Positions 1 through 8,725 of a stretch of 64,000 bases of DNA are shown here, piece after piece. Both the position numbers and the translations under genes were made by a program. The stretch comes from JAGQPD01 sp020426865. GTDB lineage: Bacteria; Planctomycetota; Planctomycetia; Pirellulales; Pirellulaceae. The notes under the pieces are model-generated. The model searched no databases and had not been told where the DNA came from. It was given only the letters and a program-made list of their open reading frames with translations. Positions within the stretch are counted from its first letter, which is position 1, and each line of letters starts with the position of its first letter. Location of the stretch: NCBI GenBank assembly GCA_041399065.1, contig JAWKTN010000004.1, positions 930,001 through 994,000 of the forward strand, in the 5' to 3' direction.

Positions 1-776
1 ACCCCGTTGCCAGTCCGTCCGGCCACGAACTGACGGTGCAGCACCCTGATCTCTATCCGCATCATCGGTCGATTTGGATTGCCGACCGAGTCCAACTGGC
101 AGGTGGCCCGGATGTCGATTTTTATCATTGCTGGAAAAATTATCGCCAAGCCGACAAGCCTGAATCGGGATTCAAACACTTCATTCGGCACCAACGATTT
201 TCTTCGGTACAAGCTGAAGGGAACGGCGCCCGGATCAATGCGGATTTGAAGTGGATCGTCAATGAGAATCAACCGGTGCTGGACGAGCGGCGGACGATGC
301 GCGTCATTGCGTTTGAGAATGGCGAATACCGCTTGGATCTCTCCTGGCAGCTAACGGCGTCCTACGGGAACGTGAAGTTTAGCAGCGATGCCGTGCACTA
401 CGCTTGGCCTTACGTGCGGATGCAACCGCGGTTCAGTGGCGAGCAAGGTGGGACAATCGTCAATAGTACTGGCGCCAAGGGGCAGGCCGGTACCAATGGT
501 AAGGTGGCGGAATGGGTCGACTATTCGTATAAGATCGATGGAAATTCCGAAGGGTTGGCCCTATTCATCGATCGCCGCGACGGACCGTGCACCTGGCTGA
601 CCCGAGAATACGGTACCTTTGGCCCGCGACGTCCCGAAAAATTCAACGGCACACAGTTTACGCTCGTCAACGGAGAATCGCTCAGCGGTCGAGCTGCGAT
701 TCTCGTTCACCGCGGCGACGCAACCAATGGGCGAGTGGCACAGCGTTATCGCGATTATGTTAGCGAGTCACAATAA
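1..776 (+). CDS. PmoA-like (DUF6807) protein, 5' end missing
   Basis: The frame is open from base 3 and ends in TAA at 774-776, so the gene starts before the window; the GTG at 36 is internal, because the codons before it (SPSGHELT) continue the family's conserved N-terminal stretch. The visible part reads HPDLYPHHRSIW, then a beta-rich domain with a G-rich turn and WVDYSY near the middle, and ends ...HRGDATNGRVAQRYRDYV. This matches the planctomycete family annotated 'PmoA', often found near sugar-catabolic oxidoreductases; despite the name it is not a proven methane monooxygenase subunit. The stop codon directly abuts the ATG of the next gene (777), so the two are probably one operon. The missing N-terminus prevents a signal-peptide call. 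Confidence 0.8.
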   Translation, partial: PVASPSGHELTVQHPDLYPHHRSIWIADRVQLAGGPDVDFYHCWKNYRQADKPESGFKHFIRHQRFSSVQAEGNGARINADLKWIVNENQPVLDERRTMRVIAFENGEYRLDLSWQLTASYGNVKFSSDAVHYAWPYVRMQPRFSGEQGGTIVNSTGAKGQAGTNGKVAEWVDYSYKIDGNSEGLALFIDRRDGPCTWLTREYGTFGPRRPEKFNGTQFTLVNGESLSGRAAILVHRGDATNGRVAQRYRDYVSESQ

Positions 777-2036
777 ATGGCCGATTATCCTACGTCGACT
801 TTTCGCTGGAATCGCCGCGAGTTTACCGCACTGGCCGGAGGCACGGTTGCGGCCTTTTATTACCATGGTCTGTCCTTGGCGGAGGAGTCGACAAAGGTGA
901 AGATCGATCGCATCGAGTTGTTCCCATGTCGATATCCGATGGCGGGGTATTTCAAGTTTTTTGCAGGGCCGCACGGTGCGTTGGGCCGGGCCGCAGTGAT
1001 CATCAAAATCACGGCTGACAATGGCCTCGTGGGCTGGGGACAGAGCGTTCCGATTGCGAAATGGAGCTACGAGACATTGGAGACCGCCACGGTGGCCCTG
1101 CGGGAATATTATGTGCCCGCGTTGATCGGTCGTGACCCCACCGATATCGAAGGCGCATTGATGGCACTGGATCAGGTGATCGCTCCAGGATTCTCCACAG
1201 GCATGCCCATCACGCGTGCTGGCGTCGATCTGGCATTGCATGATCTCACCGGAAAGTTACGAAAGCAATCGTTGGCGGGATTATGGGGATTGCCGAGTGC
1301 TGAGACATTGACTCTCAGCTGGACCGTCAATGTGCAGCAACTGGCCGATGTTGACGCATTGATCGCCGCAGGGCGAGAGCGAGGTTATCGAAACTTCAAC
1401 ATCAAGGTATCGCCCGATCCGGAATTCGACGCCGAGCTGGCGAAACGGGTGCGAGCTGCCGCGCCGGATTCGTTTCTATGGGCCGATGCGAACGGCGGAT
1501 ACGATGTCGACACGGCGATGGAGGTGGCTCCGCGATTGGCCGATGCCGGAGTCGACGTGCTGGAAGCGCCGCTGCGACCCAATCAATTGCAGGGCTATCA
1601 GCGATTGAAGAAGCAAGGTGCTTTGCCGATCCTGATGGACGAAGGTGTTGTCAGCGCCACCGACCTAATGGAATTTCATCGTGCCGGGATGCTTGATGGC
1701 GTAGCAATGAAACCCGCCCGCTGCGGTGGATTGCTCTCGAACAAGCGACAGATTCAATACTGCCGTCAGCACGGACTAATGTGGCTCGGAAGCGGCTTGA
1801 CCGACCCCGATATCTCGCTCGCCGCGACGCTTGGCTTGTACGCTGCGTTTGACTTGAAAACACCTGCCGCATTGAATGGCCCACAGTTCCTTACCGCGGA
1901 TGTTCTGCAGACACCGTTACGCATCGAAGGCGATCTGGCTTATGTCCCCACTGCTCCTGGGCTGGGAGTGGAAGTGGATGAAGCAAAGGTCGTGGAGTTG
2001 ATGAAACAAAGCGGTGGGGACAAGCTGCTGGGCTAG
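777..2036 (+). CDS. Mandelate racemase/muconate lactonizing enzyme family protein (enolase superfamily), probably exported by Tat
   Basis: 419 aa. The N-terminus carries a twin-arginine-like motif (NRREF followed by a hydrophobic ALAGGTVAAF segment), suggesting folded export. The body shows the two-domain enolase-superfamily pattern: an N-terminal capping domain, then a TIM barrel with metal ligands in order, WADANGG (Asp, about residue 240), LEAPL (Glu, about 264) and MDEG (Asp/Glu, about 288), and a lysine in GVAMKPARCGG. At the position of the usual K-x-K pair this protein reads FNIKVS, so only the second lysine is present. Such enzymes abstract a proton alpha to a carboxylate, usually in sugar-acid dehydration or epimerisation. 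It follows the PmoA-like gene with no gap. The substrate cannot be deduced. Confidence 0.85.
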   Translation: MADYPTSTFRWNRREFTALAGGTVAAFYYHGLSLAEESTKVKIDRIELFPCRYPMAGYFKFFAGPHGALGRAAVIIKITADNGLVGWGQSVPIAKWSYETLETATVALREYYVPALIGRDPTDIEGALMALDQVIAPGFSTGMPITRAGVDLALHDLTGKLRKQSLAGLWGLPSAETLTLSWTVNVQQLADVDALIAAGRERGYRNFNIKVSPDPEFDAELAKRVRAAAPDSFLWADANGGYDVDTAMEVAPRLADAGVDVLEAPLRPNQLQGYQRLKKQGALPILMDEGVVSATDLMEFHRAGMLDGVAMKPARCGGLLSNKRQIQYCRQHGLMWLGSGLTDPDISLAATLGLYAAFDLKTPAALNGPQFLTADVLQTPLRIEGDLAYVPTAPGLGVEVDEAKVVELMKQSGGDKLLG

Positions 2037-2123
2037 TGCGGGGATTAGAAAAAGCACCGCTTCCGTCGGCGTTGGACGAGGAAGCGATGCTCAGGTTCTT
2101 GGCGGATTGTTTTCGTTTGTCGC

Positions 2124-2651
2124 CTAGTTGGGAACCGAGAACTGTTGGATTCCCTTGTGTACTCCGCCTTTGTTGTTGGGTGTGTAGTTGATCAAGTCGC
2201 CATGTTCCTGGCCGGTAACGCTGTTGATCCAAACGTAACCTTCTTGATACCCGACGACGTTGCCGTTGGCATCATAGACGGGACGTCGGACGAAACGGCG
2301 AGTTCCGTTGTTGGCACTTTCATTGCGGCCGTTCTGGAAATAAGTGTTGTCGACCTGGTGATTGGCGGTATCCATGCCGCCGGTATATGGATTGGTGCCG
2401 ACGTCTTGGTTGGGCGTTACATACACCGGAAACTGGCCGGGGAATGCGGGAAGCGGTTGCGGTTGGTAGATTGGTTGCACGAAAACAGGCGGTTGACGTG
2501 GCTGAGGTTGACCGTAGCCCGGGCTGGTCCAATGGCCACCACCGCCGCCACCGCTGCATTGGCCGCCTTTGCATCCGGCGGTTGCAGTTGAGGCTGTCAG
2601 CGTGGCGACGACGATGGTGGCGAGAGCGGCGAGCATGGTGTTGCGGGTCAT
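2124..2651 (-). CDS. Small secreted Gly/Pro/Gln-rich protein
   Basis: 175 aa. It begins with a clear signal peptide (MTRNTMLAALATIVVATL, cleavage likely after STATA), followed by GCKGGQC, a glycine run and a P/Q-rich segment that suggests an extended or surface protein. The C-terminal half is more ordered (YDANGNVVGYQEGYVWINSV). I do not recognise a family. It converges on the enolase-superfamily gene, with 87 bp between the stops. Function unknown; exported location is inferred from the N-terminus only. Confidence 0.6.
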   Translation of the reverse strand: MTRNTMLAALATIVVATLTASTATAGCKGGQCSGGGGGGHWTSPGYGQPQPRQPPVFVQPIYQPQPLPAFPGQFPVYVTPNQDVGTNPYTGGMDTANHQVDNTYFQNGRNESANNGTRRFVRRPVYDANGNVVGYQEGYVWINSVTGQEHGDLINYTPNNKGGVHKGIQQFSVPN

Positions 2652-2882
2652 TTCTAAGTCTCCTCACGTGCTGGGGCTGTTTTGCCGTGTTTTGGGCATT
2701 TTTCGGTAGGCCGCCTGTCGGCCACATTTATCCCAGCGAGCGTGGACGCAAAGAGCGGACAGAGATTTTTCAATAAATTGGCTAAGCCGGCGAAATTCCC
2801 CAAAATGGCGAATTAGCGGACAATTGGCGAGAAACAAGCACGGTCTTCCGGTCAATGGGCCGCTTCCAGAGCCTGGTTGGGT

Positions 2883-2930
2883 AAAGGTACCCAGCTGTCC
2901 CCAGCTGCTTGGGTAAAATTACCCAGCTGG
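2883..2930. repeat. Palindrome cluster (CAGCTG variant)
   Basis: The block holds AGCTGTCCCCAGCT and TGGGTAAAATTACCCA (2910-2925, 7-bp arms), with a further TACCCAGCTG on each side. It resembles the ACGGCTG...CAGCCGT palindromes at 2962, 46003 and 46033 but with CAGCTG cores. Confidence 0.6.
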
Positions 2931-2961
2931 ACAGTGTTGTTGGGTGTTGATGCGGACGGGG

Positions 2962-2978
2962 ACGGCTGGGACAGCCGT
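2962..2978. repeat. Dispersed palindrome, ACGGCTG-GGA-CAGCCGT
   Basis: 17-bp perfect inverted repeat with 7-bp arms. It is the reverse-complement type of the two 18-bp palindromes at 46003 and 46033, indicating a dispersed family. Confidence 0.65.
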
Positions 2979-2999
2979 GGGACATTGGAGCCGGCGGAG

Positions 3000-4676
3000 G
3001 TGACTGCCTTGCGTATCGATGCTGCGTTTCGGGGTTGGGTTACATTTCGGACCCTATTGATCGTATGGTTGATGCCCTGTCCGGCAATGGGACAGACCGA
3101 GACGTTGATCGATCGAGCTCAAGCAACGATCGACGTTGATCCGTTCACGGCGTTACCCTTTCTGGCTCGTGCCCTGCAATCCGATTCGACTGGCACCGAC
3201 GCTCGACAGAATGTGCGGGCGATGATGGACGAGATCCTCCTACGCAGACCAAGTTTGATTCGCTATTGGCCGACGGCTTCTGTGGGGGTGATCAGCGAGG
3301 ACGGGGCGTTGATCGGTGTTGCCGTACAGAAGGACGTGGTTCTCTACGACTTGCGTGGCACGCGGCAAATTGGACCGCTAAGCCATCCGGCAAGGGTCGA
3401 AGGGCTCACATTCACCTTACAGGGAGATCGCCTTGCCGTCGTGTACCGCGACGGAACCGCTCCCCCGTCCTGTCGCTTGTGGTATACCCATGACGGTTCG
3501 CCGGCAACGAAGCCGGTCAACCTGGAAGACACCGAGTATGGCACACGTGACACACCACGGATCTATTTCACTGGCGATGGTGACCGAATGGTGGCAATTC
3601 GAGCGGGGATGTATAACCGATGGCATTCGAAGATGGCAGCCCGGATCTATAACAGTCGCACGTTAGAACCACTCTCTCCCACGTTCGCCCATCATAGTAA
3701 TCTGGACTACATCAACGGTTATCACGTTCTCAGTCCCGATCGGCTGCGAGTGCTTGTTCACACTGGCTTGCCTGCCAGCGACGCGAGAGCTCCGTGGTCA
3801 GACACCAACGATTGGCCCGAACCGATGCTGCCACAACAATATGACCTGATGACCGGCAAGGCAATGCACGCCGAACTGGCACACGAGTTGGACTTCTACG
3901 CTGACGGCGAGATTATCTACAACAATGATGGAACCAGGATTGCCACGTCCGGTGGTGGGAGGGTAAAGGTATGGGATGGCGTTGCGGGCGTACAGATAAA
4001 TGAATTCGCGTTATCGTCGGACAAGAGTCGTGCCAAATTGAGATTTCATCCCGATGGCGATCGTCTGTTCATCATCGAAATGGATCGATCGGTGTGTTGG
4101 GACGTCGCTGCCAACGTGACCTGGCGCGAATGGAAACAAGTTTCGAAGTTCATCGTCAGCCCGAATGCGCGATATATTGTCTACAAGGACATCGTCGACG
4201 GCGATTGCTGGATCGACGAACTGGAAGAAGACGCGAATGAGCCGAGAAAGCTACCGAAGTTGTACGCGGTCGGATTCTGCCGAGACGACTCTCTTTTTCA
4301 TCTGTGGTTCGAACGAGAATCGACGTCCGACCGGAAAATCCCGAGCCAGCTGTTTCGGTCGACGGATGCCCAACCCATATTTCCGCCGTGGCGATTTGCC
4401 CGCTACGGACAGAAGTCGTACGATGGCTCTTATCAATTGATTACGGACGATGATGGCGTGTGGCTCTGGCAGGTGTACCCGCCACGAGCGGATTCGGTGG
4501 AAGAGGCATCCAGCGTAAAGCAGCACTCCGCGCACGATAGTGACGAGGAACGATTCGCGTGGTCGGTGCTACTATCTGGGCAAGTATGCGGGGCCAACGG
4601 CGAGCTTTCCCCCGCGACTATCCCACTTTACGAGTCTGCTTCCCACACAGTACTCGATACAAACGAGACCCCATGA
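3000..4676 (+). CDS. WD40/beta-propeller-like exported protein
   Basis: 558 aa from GTG 3000; GGAG at 2987-2990 gives a nine-base spacing. The start is chosen because it puts a hydrophobic export segment (TLLIVWLMPCPAMGQ) near the N-terminus; the frame is open to 2877, but those codons translate palindromic repeats. After the signal comes a short helical region, then repeated blade-like motifs (SEDGALIGVAVQKDVVLYDL, FTLQGDRLAVVYRDG, NDGTRIATSGGGRVKVWDG, HPDGDRLFII) typical of degenerate WD40 repeats. It probably binds partners in the periplasm or at the membrane. The stop (4674-4676) lies 10 bp before the ATG of the beta-helix gene. Exact start uncertain. Confidence 0.65.
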   Translation: MTALRIDAAFRGWVTFRTLLIVWLMPCPAMGQTETLIDRAQATIDVDPFTALPFLARALQSDSTGTDARQNVRAMMDEILLRRPSLIRYWPTASVGVISEDGALIGVAVQKDVVLYDLRGTRQIGPLSHPARVEGLTFTLQGDRLAVVYRDGTAPPSCRLWYTHDGSPATKPVNLEDTEYGTRDTPRIYFTGDGDRMVAIRAGMYNRWHSKMAARIYNSRTLEPLSPTFAHHSNLDYINGYHVLSPDRLRVLVHTGLPASDARAPWSDTNDWPEPMLPQQYDLMTGKAMHAELAHELDFYADGEIIYNNDGTRIATSGGGRVKVWDGVAGVQINEFALSSDKSRAKLRFHPDGDRLFIIEMDRSVCWDVAANVTWREWKQVSKFIVSPNARYIVYKDIVDGDCWIDELEEDANEPRKLPKLYAVGFCRDDSLFHLWFERESTSDRKIPSQLFRSTDAQPIFPPWRFARYGQKSYDGSYQLITDDDGVWLWQVYPPRADSVEEASSVKQHSAHDSDEERFAWSVLLSGQVCGANGELSPATIPLYESASHTVLDTNETP

Positions 4677-4686
4677 GCGACAAACA

Positions 4687-6681
4687 ATGAATTGGCGATT
4701 AAGTCGTACGGCAATTCGGCTTCGGGCTATTGCGCTGCAGCCTCTTTACCGGCGTTTCTGGCCAACGGAACTCGTTCGTTGTCGGGGTTTGTGGATCCAT
4801 TGGGGGACGATCGTTGCCCTTTTGCATGGTGGTACGTACGCAATCGGTGCCGATTTGCATGTGACCAACAATACCGAGCTTCGGCGGGCATTACAGGACG
4901 CAGTTAGCGGCGACGCCATTCTGTTGGCTCCGGGTACATACGGTGGCGGGTTGTTTCGGAGCGACTTATCGAATGTTTTGATTGCCAGCGAGGACCCAGG
5001 CAATCGTGCCGTCATTCAGGGCGGAACAAATGCCCTACAGCTAAGTGATGCAACAAACGTCACAATTTCGGACCTGATCCTGGAGGGCCAAACCGGTAAC
5101 GGACTGAATATCGACGACGGAGGATCGTTCGCTTCACCTTCCACCAACGTGACGATTCGCAACGTGCTGGTCCGGCAGATCGCCGGCAACGGAAATCTCG
5201 ATGGCATTAAACTGTCAGGCGTTACCGGTTTCTTGATTGAAAATGTCGAGGTCCGCAATTGGGGGGATGGTGGCAGTGCCGTCGATATGGTTGGCTCGCA
5301 CCACGGCTTGATTCAGAATTCCTTATTTGTCCACGATGCCCTCTCCAATTTCGGGTCAGGCGTGCGCCCCAAGGGAGGAAGCAAAGACGTCGTGATCCGG
5401 GCCAATCGCTTCGAGCTTCCCAACGGTGCTGGGCGCGCTGTCCAGGCGGGCGGTTCGACCGATCCCCAGTTCTTCCGCTTCATCGATGGCGATAACAACT
5501 ACGAGGCCAATCAGGTTGTGGCAGAAGGTAATGTTGTTATTGGCGCGAGTTCGGCGTTCTCCTTCGTCAATATTGATGGCGGACTTGTTCATCACAATTT
5601 CGCCTATCGACCGTTCGAGTGGACGATTCGGATCCTCAACGAAAACCAAGACAGTCCGACCGTGCAAACCCAAAATGGACAATTTCGAAATAACGTCGTC
5701 TACGTGAAAGATACCGCAACCGAGTACAAGCAAGCGGTGAACATCGGCTCGCAGACGATGGCGGAGACGTTTCAGTTTGAATCCAATCAATGGTTCAATG
5801 CCGGCAGTCCCACTCGAAGTGAGCCGTCACTTCCAAGTGCGGAGATTGATGGCGTGTACGGGGTCGCTCCCGAATTCACGCCAGACGACGCCATCGCCTG
5901 GCCGTTCGCTTGGGGTTATTGGGTTGTCAATGCCACCTCAAGTGCCAGGCTAGTTGCCATCGACCAGTTGGCAGTTGCTCGTCAGATCGCACCACACGCG
6001 GGGGCGGCATTCGAACCATTATCACCGCATCCTTGGCGGGGCGGATGGAGTACGGAGGGCATCGTTGGTGATTCGATATCACTGCCGCCGTTCTCGCAGG
6101 CATATCTATTGAGTGGGCCTGCGCCTTGTGACTTGGATGGAAATGGCGCATGTTCCGTTGCCGACCTCAATCGATTGTTGGCACAAGGCGATTTGCTGGA
6201 CGGCGTTGACAGTGGCATTCCGGCTTTCGATCTAGACGACGATGGCCTGATTGATAACGCTGATGTCCAACAGTGGCTCACGTGGGCTGGTTATGAAAAT
6301 GGTTTCGACCGACCGTTGGTTGTGGGCGACGCCAATCTGGATGGCGAGGCTAATGTCGACGATTTCGCCAGTTGGAATCTGCACAAGTATCAGTCGTTCA
6401 ATATATGGGAGAATGGTGATTTCAATGGCGACGGACAAGTTGATAGCCGCGACCTGAATCTTTGGAATCATCATCGCTTCGACAACGCCATCATCAACAT
6501 CAACGTCAACGCCAACGCCAACGGTGCGACTTCGATGGATACCGTCCCCGAACCGACGTCTGCGATCTTGCTATCGTTGGCATTCGCGGCGGTGAGTTTC
6601 GGTCGGGTAACGCTGTCGTGCCTCACAAGGAACCGGACAGTCGCTCGACGGCCTGATCGACGATGGTTTGGCCGATGTTGA
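4687..6681 (+). CDS. Right-handed beta-helix protein with dockerin-like repeats and PEP-CTERM-type tail
   Basis: 664 aa from ATG 4687. After an N-terminal hydrophobic segment (WGTIVALLHGGTYAIGA) the central 350 residues resemble polysaccharide-lyase-type parallel beta helices: repeated short strands with N/D-rich turns (LAPGTYGGG, NVTIRNVLVRQI, FLIENVEVRNWGDGG, HHGLIQNSLFVHDA). Then come calcium-loop dockerin-like repeats (DLDGNGACSVADL, DLDDDGLIDNADV, GDANLDGEANVDDF, GDFNGDGQVDSRDL), an N/A-rich linker, and VPEPTSAILLSLAFAAV, the PEP-CTERM sorting motif with its membrane helix. The tail is longer than usual: about 25 residues (RVTLSCLTRNRT...) follow the helix and are encoded antisense over the 3' end of lhgO. 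Probably a surface-exported polysaccharide-binding or -degrading protein. Confidence 0.8.
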   Translation: MNWRLSRTAIRLRAIALQPLYRRFWPTELVRCRGLWIHWGTIVALLHGGTYAIGADLHVTNNTELRRALQDAVSGDAILLAPGTYGGGLFRSDLSNVLIASEDPGNRAVIQGGTNALQLSDATNVTISDLILEGQTGNGLNIDDGGSFASPSTNVTIRNVLVRQIAGNGNLDGIKLSGVTGFLIENVEVRNWGDGGSAVDMVGSHHGLIQNSLFVHDALSNFGSGVRPKGGSKDVVIRANRFELPNGAGRAVQAGGSTDPQFFRFIDGDNNYEANQVVAEGNVVIGASSAFSFVNIDGGLVHHNFAYRPFEWTIRILNENQDSPTVQTQNGQFRNNVVYVKDTATEYKQAVNIGSQTMAETFQFESNQWFNAGSPTRSEPSLPSAEIDGVYGVAPEFTPDDAIAWPFAWGYWVVNATSSARLVAIDQLAVARQIAPHAGAAFEPLSPHPWRGGWSTEGIVGDSISLPPFSQAYLLSGPAPCDLDGNGACSVADLNRLLAQGDLLDGVDSGIPAFDLDDDGLIDNADVQQWLTWAGYENGFDRPLVVGDANLDGEANVDDFASWNLHKYQSFNIWENGDFNGDGQVDSRDLNLWNHHRFDNAIININVNANANGATSMDTVPEPTSAILLSLAFAAVSFGRVTLSCLTRNRTVARRPDRRWFGRC

Positions 6682-7873
6682 GCGACGAGGTCGCGGCGGG
6701 CGACGGAGCGTTGCCGACGTGGATGATCCGGTCGTGCTGTTGGATCAAGAAATCGTCGACCAGGCCGCCGTCAGTGGCGACCGCTTGAGCTCGAACACCG
6801 GCCGGTGCGGCAACCAGATGCTCCGCGCGAATGTCGGGAACCAGTCGCTGCAATGCCCGCACAAACGCGGGCTTGCTGAAAGACCGCCACATTTCACCCA
6901 AGCCCATGCGCCAATGTCGGATCGCCATTCGCAGGAATCCTGGGTACGTCAGTGATTCTATTAGATCCGACAGATTGACGTCTCTCCATCGATAACCTTC
7001 CCTTGCCAAAGCCAATACGGCGTTGGGGCCGCATTCGACGTGACCGTTGATCATCCGCGTGAAGTGGACTCCCAAGAAAGGAAACTTGGGATCCGGCACG
7101 GGATAGATTAGGTTGCGACATAGGTGCCGAGCGGCGGGGAGTAGCTCGTAGTATTCTCCTCGAAACGGCACGATCTTCGCATCTGGACGAATCCCGGCGG
7201 AACGTGCCACGCGATCGCAGTGCAGGCCAGTACAATTGATAACGACACGCGCCAGCGTATCGCCGCGATTCGTAGCGACAACCAGGTGATCGGAATACGT
7301 CCGAATGCCTGTCACACGATGCTGGTATCGAAGTTGGCCGCCTCGCTGTTGGATCAATTCGGCCAGCCGCTTGCTGACGGCCAGGTAATCGATGATGCCA
7401 GCTTCCGGCACGTGGATTGCGTGTATGCCGGCCGCATGCGGTTCGAGTTCTCGCAGACGATCACGATCGATCAACTCGCAACGCACACCATTCTGCTGGC
7501 CCCGATCGTAGATTCTTTGAAGAATCGGCAGTTCGTCGTCGTCGACTGCCACAATCACTTTGCCACAAATCTCAAACGGAATCTTCTGTTCGGTGCAGAA
7601 CTGTTCCATGGCCGCCTTGCCTCGCCGACAGTTGACGGCCTTCAGTGAACCGGGTTTGTAGTAGATCCCGGAATGCAGCACGCCGGAATTGTGACCGGTC
7701 TGATGGCTCGCAACCGACGACTCCTTATCAATCACCACGATCTTGGCGTCAGGAAAACGTTGTCCCCACCGGTACGCCGTAGCAAGGCCGACGATTCCGG
7801 CACCCAGGATCGCCACATCGGCGACCTGGCTGCTTCCCCCGCCACTGTATACAGCTATCGATGGATTCGTCAT
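6623..7873 (-). CDS. lhgO: L-2-hydroxyglutarate oxidase (FAD-dependent)
   Basis: 416 aa. The N-terminus has the FAD-binding Rossmann motif VAILGAGIVGLATAYRW and a following acidic strand end (VVIDKE). Family signatures include HQTGHNSGVLHSGIYY and EPHAAGIHAIHVPEAGIIDY, typical of LhgO/YgaF in the DAO family. The enzyme oxidises L-2-hydroxyglutarate to 2-oxoglutarate, feeding electrons to the respiratory chain. The ATG overlaps the stop of the upstream thiamine-binding-type gene by four bases (ATGA), implying translational coupling. Its 3' end overlaps the convergent beta-helix gene by 59 bp; its own conserved C-terminus (NIGQTIVDQAVERL) reaches into this overlap. Confidence 0.92.
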   Translation of the reverse strand: MTNPSIAVYSGGGSSQVADVAILGAGIVGLATAYRWGQRFPDAKIVVIDKESSVASHQTGHNSGVLHSGIYYKPGSLKAVNCRRGKAAMEQFCTEQKIPFEICGKVIVAVDDDELPILQRIYDRGQQNGVRCELIDRDRLRELEPHAAGIHAIHVPEAGIIDYLAVSKRLAELIQQRGGQLRYQHRVTGIRTYSDHLVVATNRGDTLARVVINCTGLHCDRVARSAGIRPDAKIVPFRGEYYELLPAARHLCRNLIYPVPDPKFPFLGVHFTRMINGHVECGPNAVLALAREGYRWRDVNLSDLIESLTYPGFLRMAIRHWRMGLGEMWRSFSKPAFVRALQRLVPDIRAEHLVAAPAGVRAQAVATDGGLVDDFLIQQHDRIIHVGNAPSPAATSSLNIGQTIVDQAVERLSGSL

Positions 7874-8178
7874 TTCTTGACCGGCCGACCGAGCTTTTCT
7901 TCAACGCTCCGGACCTTACTCGCCAAACGCCCGCGGTAGCCTTCGCGATAATCAAGTTTGGCCGAGCAGGTGATCCGGGGACAGTCGACGGACATTTCCT
8001 CCAAGCATTGCTGCATCACGCGAAGAACGTCCGGAAGTTCCCCTTCAATAATCGTTCCCATCGCGTGCATTTGGTAGTCCAGTCCGCTCGCTTCGATAAT
8101 CTCCAAGCTGCGAGCGACATACGGACTGACACTCTCACCCTTCCCCAACGGGGACATGCTAAATTCCAGCAGCACCAT
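7870..8178 (-). CDS. MTH1187/YqgV-type thiamine-binding protein
   Basis: 102 aa. The sequence MVLLEFSMSPLGKGESVSPYVARSL, then YQMHAMGTIIEGE and VMQQC, matches the small ferredoxin-like-fold family MTH1187/YkoF (formerly DUF77), some members of which bind thiamine or hydroxymethylpyrimidine. Length fits the family. It is first in a two-gene minus-strand unit and overlaps lhgO by four bases. Whether it binds thiamine here is not testable from sequence, and a functional tie to LhgO is not obvious. Confidence 0.85.
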   Translation of the reverse strand: MVLLEFSMSPLGKGESVSPYVARSLEIIEASGLDYQMHAMGTIIEGELPDVLRVMQQCLEEMSVDCPRITCSAKLDYREGYRGRLASKVRSVEEKLGRPVKK

Positions 8179-8725
8179 CGGTATTCCTCAATTTGAGGCG
8201 GGGGCCATGCTCTCATTGCGACTTCTATCGCGCCAAGTAGCGATCCCCCCGCTTGCCACTACCCACCCTGTCGATGACGCGTGGATCACTTATCATCCAA
8301 GCATCGCAACTATTGTCATAATTGTAATAGTAGTCGCCGCCATGGATAGCTCCAGCCGACCCGCCGGCGAGTCGACCGTTTACGTGTCCGGAACACGGGC
8401 AAGCACGCCCAAAAACCGCGGTGTCGGCGGAGCGATTCGCGTGGCACCGCTTATGCGGACCGGCACCATGAATTGCGTGCGGTCCGGCCTACATCAAGCC
8501 ATCTGCACTGCTGCCTGGTGTCAAAATCAGGAATGTTGTCGCAAGTTGTGGTGGGGGCTATACTTCAATGGTGTGGCTGGTAGCGAATTCCGTGAATATC
8601 ATGACGCGCCCCGCCCGTTTCGGATCGACTGTCCATCATCCAAGCCTTGGAACCATTGGCACCCCTTGGAACATTGTAATAATAGTCGATGCCATCCGCA
8701 GAGGAATTCCGTATAGGAATATTGT
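8179..8725. other. Divergent intergenic region with a split direct repeat
   Basis: 547 bp between the minus-strand thiamine-binding-type gene and the plus-strand protease. I see no convincing gene; the open frame spanning 8156-8716 lacks plausible protein character. The region holds two related blocks, 8292-8345 and 8635-8695, each with ATCATCCAAGC followed 29 or 38 bp later by ATTGTAATA and TAGTCG. They could be duplicated promoter or operator elements serving the two divergent units. Confidence 0.4.

Larger units (their letters stand above)
2652..2999. other. Intergenic region with palindromic repeats
   Basis: About 350 bp between two divergently read genes. The first 220 bases show no gene. 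From about 2880 it is dense in inverted repeats built on CAGCTG/CGGCTG and GGGTA/TACCC (listed separately), so any promoter for the downstream WD40-like gene must overlap them. The reading frame of the downstream gene is open back to 2877, but that part translates the palindromes and is unlikely to be coding. Confidence 0.5.

Noticed and set aside
2061..2088. GCTTCC...GGAAGC inverted repeat between two convergent genes, considered as a terminator.
   Set aside because: Arms are only six bases with a 16-base loop and no T-tract on either strand.
8156..8716. 186-codon open frame on the plus strand between the thiamine-binding-type gene and the protease.
   Set aside because: It overlaps the 5' end of a well-supported gene, has no ribosome-binding site or recognisable motif, and its composition (Cys/Arg/Ser/Trp-rich) looks like translated non-coding DNA.
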